A model generated the notes under the pieces. It worked only from the letters and a program-made list of their open reading frames with translations. It made no database searches and had not been told where the DNA came from. Shown piece after piece: positions 6,514 through 6,636 of a stretch of DNA of 6,636 nt (position 1 is the stretch's first letter; each line of letters starts with the position of its first letter). The stretch lies in contig DRLW01000008.1 of the NCBI GenBank assembly GCA_011375275.1, positions 1 to 6,636 of the forward strand, written 5' to 3'. Origin of the DNA: Bacteroidota bacterium. GTDB taxonomy: Bacteria; Zhuqueibacterota; Zhuqueibacteria; Zhuqueibacterales; Geothermadaptataceae. A program made the translations under genes and the position numbers.

Positions 6514-6636
6514 GTATCCAGTTAACTCAGCCAACCGGGCCCGGCTCAGATACCGGCATGTGTCATTCCGGCCCGGCGCAGCGCCGGAATCTCATCTTTT
6601 CGCCCACGTGCCTGAGTCTGGGAGATTCCGGTCTTC
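6514..6636 (-). repeat. Palindromic intergenic repeat, copy B (inverted, truncated by window end)
   Basis: This is the inverted partner of copy A. ATTCCGGC (6565-6572) pairs with GCCGGAAT (6583-6590) around a ten-base loop. CCGGAATCTC (6584-6593) forms a perfect 10-base inverted pair with GAGATTCCGG (6622-6631). The window stops at 6636, the point matching position 209 of copy A, so the outer hairpin arm (188-208 in A) is not visible here. Similarity inward of 6514 fades, although GTGCT (6500-6504) and nearby bases may continue it. No transposase is adjacent. Confidence 0.85.

Overview
The window is a roughly 54% GC bacterial segment (GC judged by eye). It carries four complete protein genes, the first codons of a fifth, and a striking set of ATTCCGG-based intergenic palindromes. 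The products point to a Gram-negative, double-membraned cell: a signal peptide followed by an 8-strand-like outer-membrane barrel with a YbgF/CpoB-like TPR tail, and an exported M1 aminopeptidase. The aminopeptidase has the GMEHPGA variant of the substrate motif, which I associate from memory with Bacteroidota/Calditrichota/KSB1-like (FCB group and relatives) genomes. That placement is an inference, not a demonstrated taxonomy.

Layout from left to right. Positions 1-47 hold the 5' end of a minus-strand gene with a strong ribosome binding site. Positions 48-458 are a divergent spacer containing repeat copy A (about 188-336). Positions 459-1709 (+) encode the barrel-linker-TPR protein. Positions 1804-1977 (+) encode a 57-residue, very acidic, lysine-free protein with a good ribosome binding site. 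Positions 1978-2311 are a 334-base spacer with a long near-perfect hairpin (2089-2159) and a candidate promoter overlapped by a dyad. Positions 2312-4903 (+) encode the 863-residue M1 metallopeptidase. Positions 4904-6169 (-) encode a 421-residue protein that looks like an HD-GYP protein whose catalytic residues have been lost; its stop codon directly abuts the peptidase stop codon. Positions 6170-6513 are non-coding spacer. Positions 6514-6636 are repeat copy B, inverted relative to A and cut by the window end.

How the parts may work together: the barrel/TPR protein and the peptidase are both predicted cell-envelope products, so the plus-strand genes may form an envelope or peptide-processing locus. 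The small acidic protein between them is unassigned. The degenerate HD-GYP protein is probably cytoplasmic, with a binding or scaffold rather than an enzymatic role. There is no evidence for a CRISPR array, transposase, tRNA or rRNA. The most unusual features are the inverted repeat pair that brackets all four complete genes, the long hairpin in the central spacer, and the pseudo-enzyme-like HD-GYP protein.
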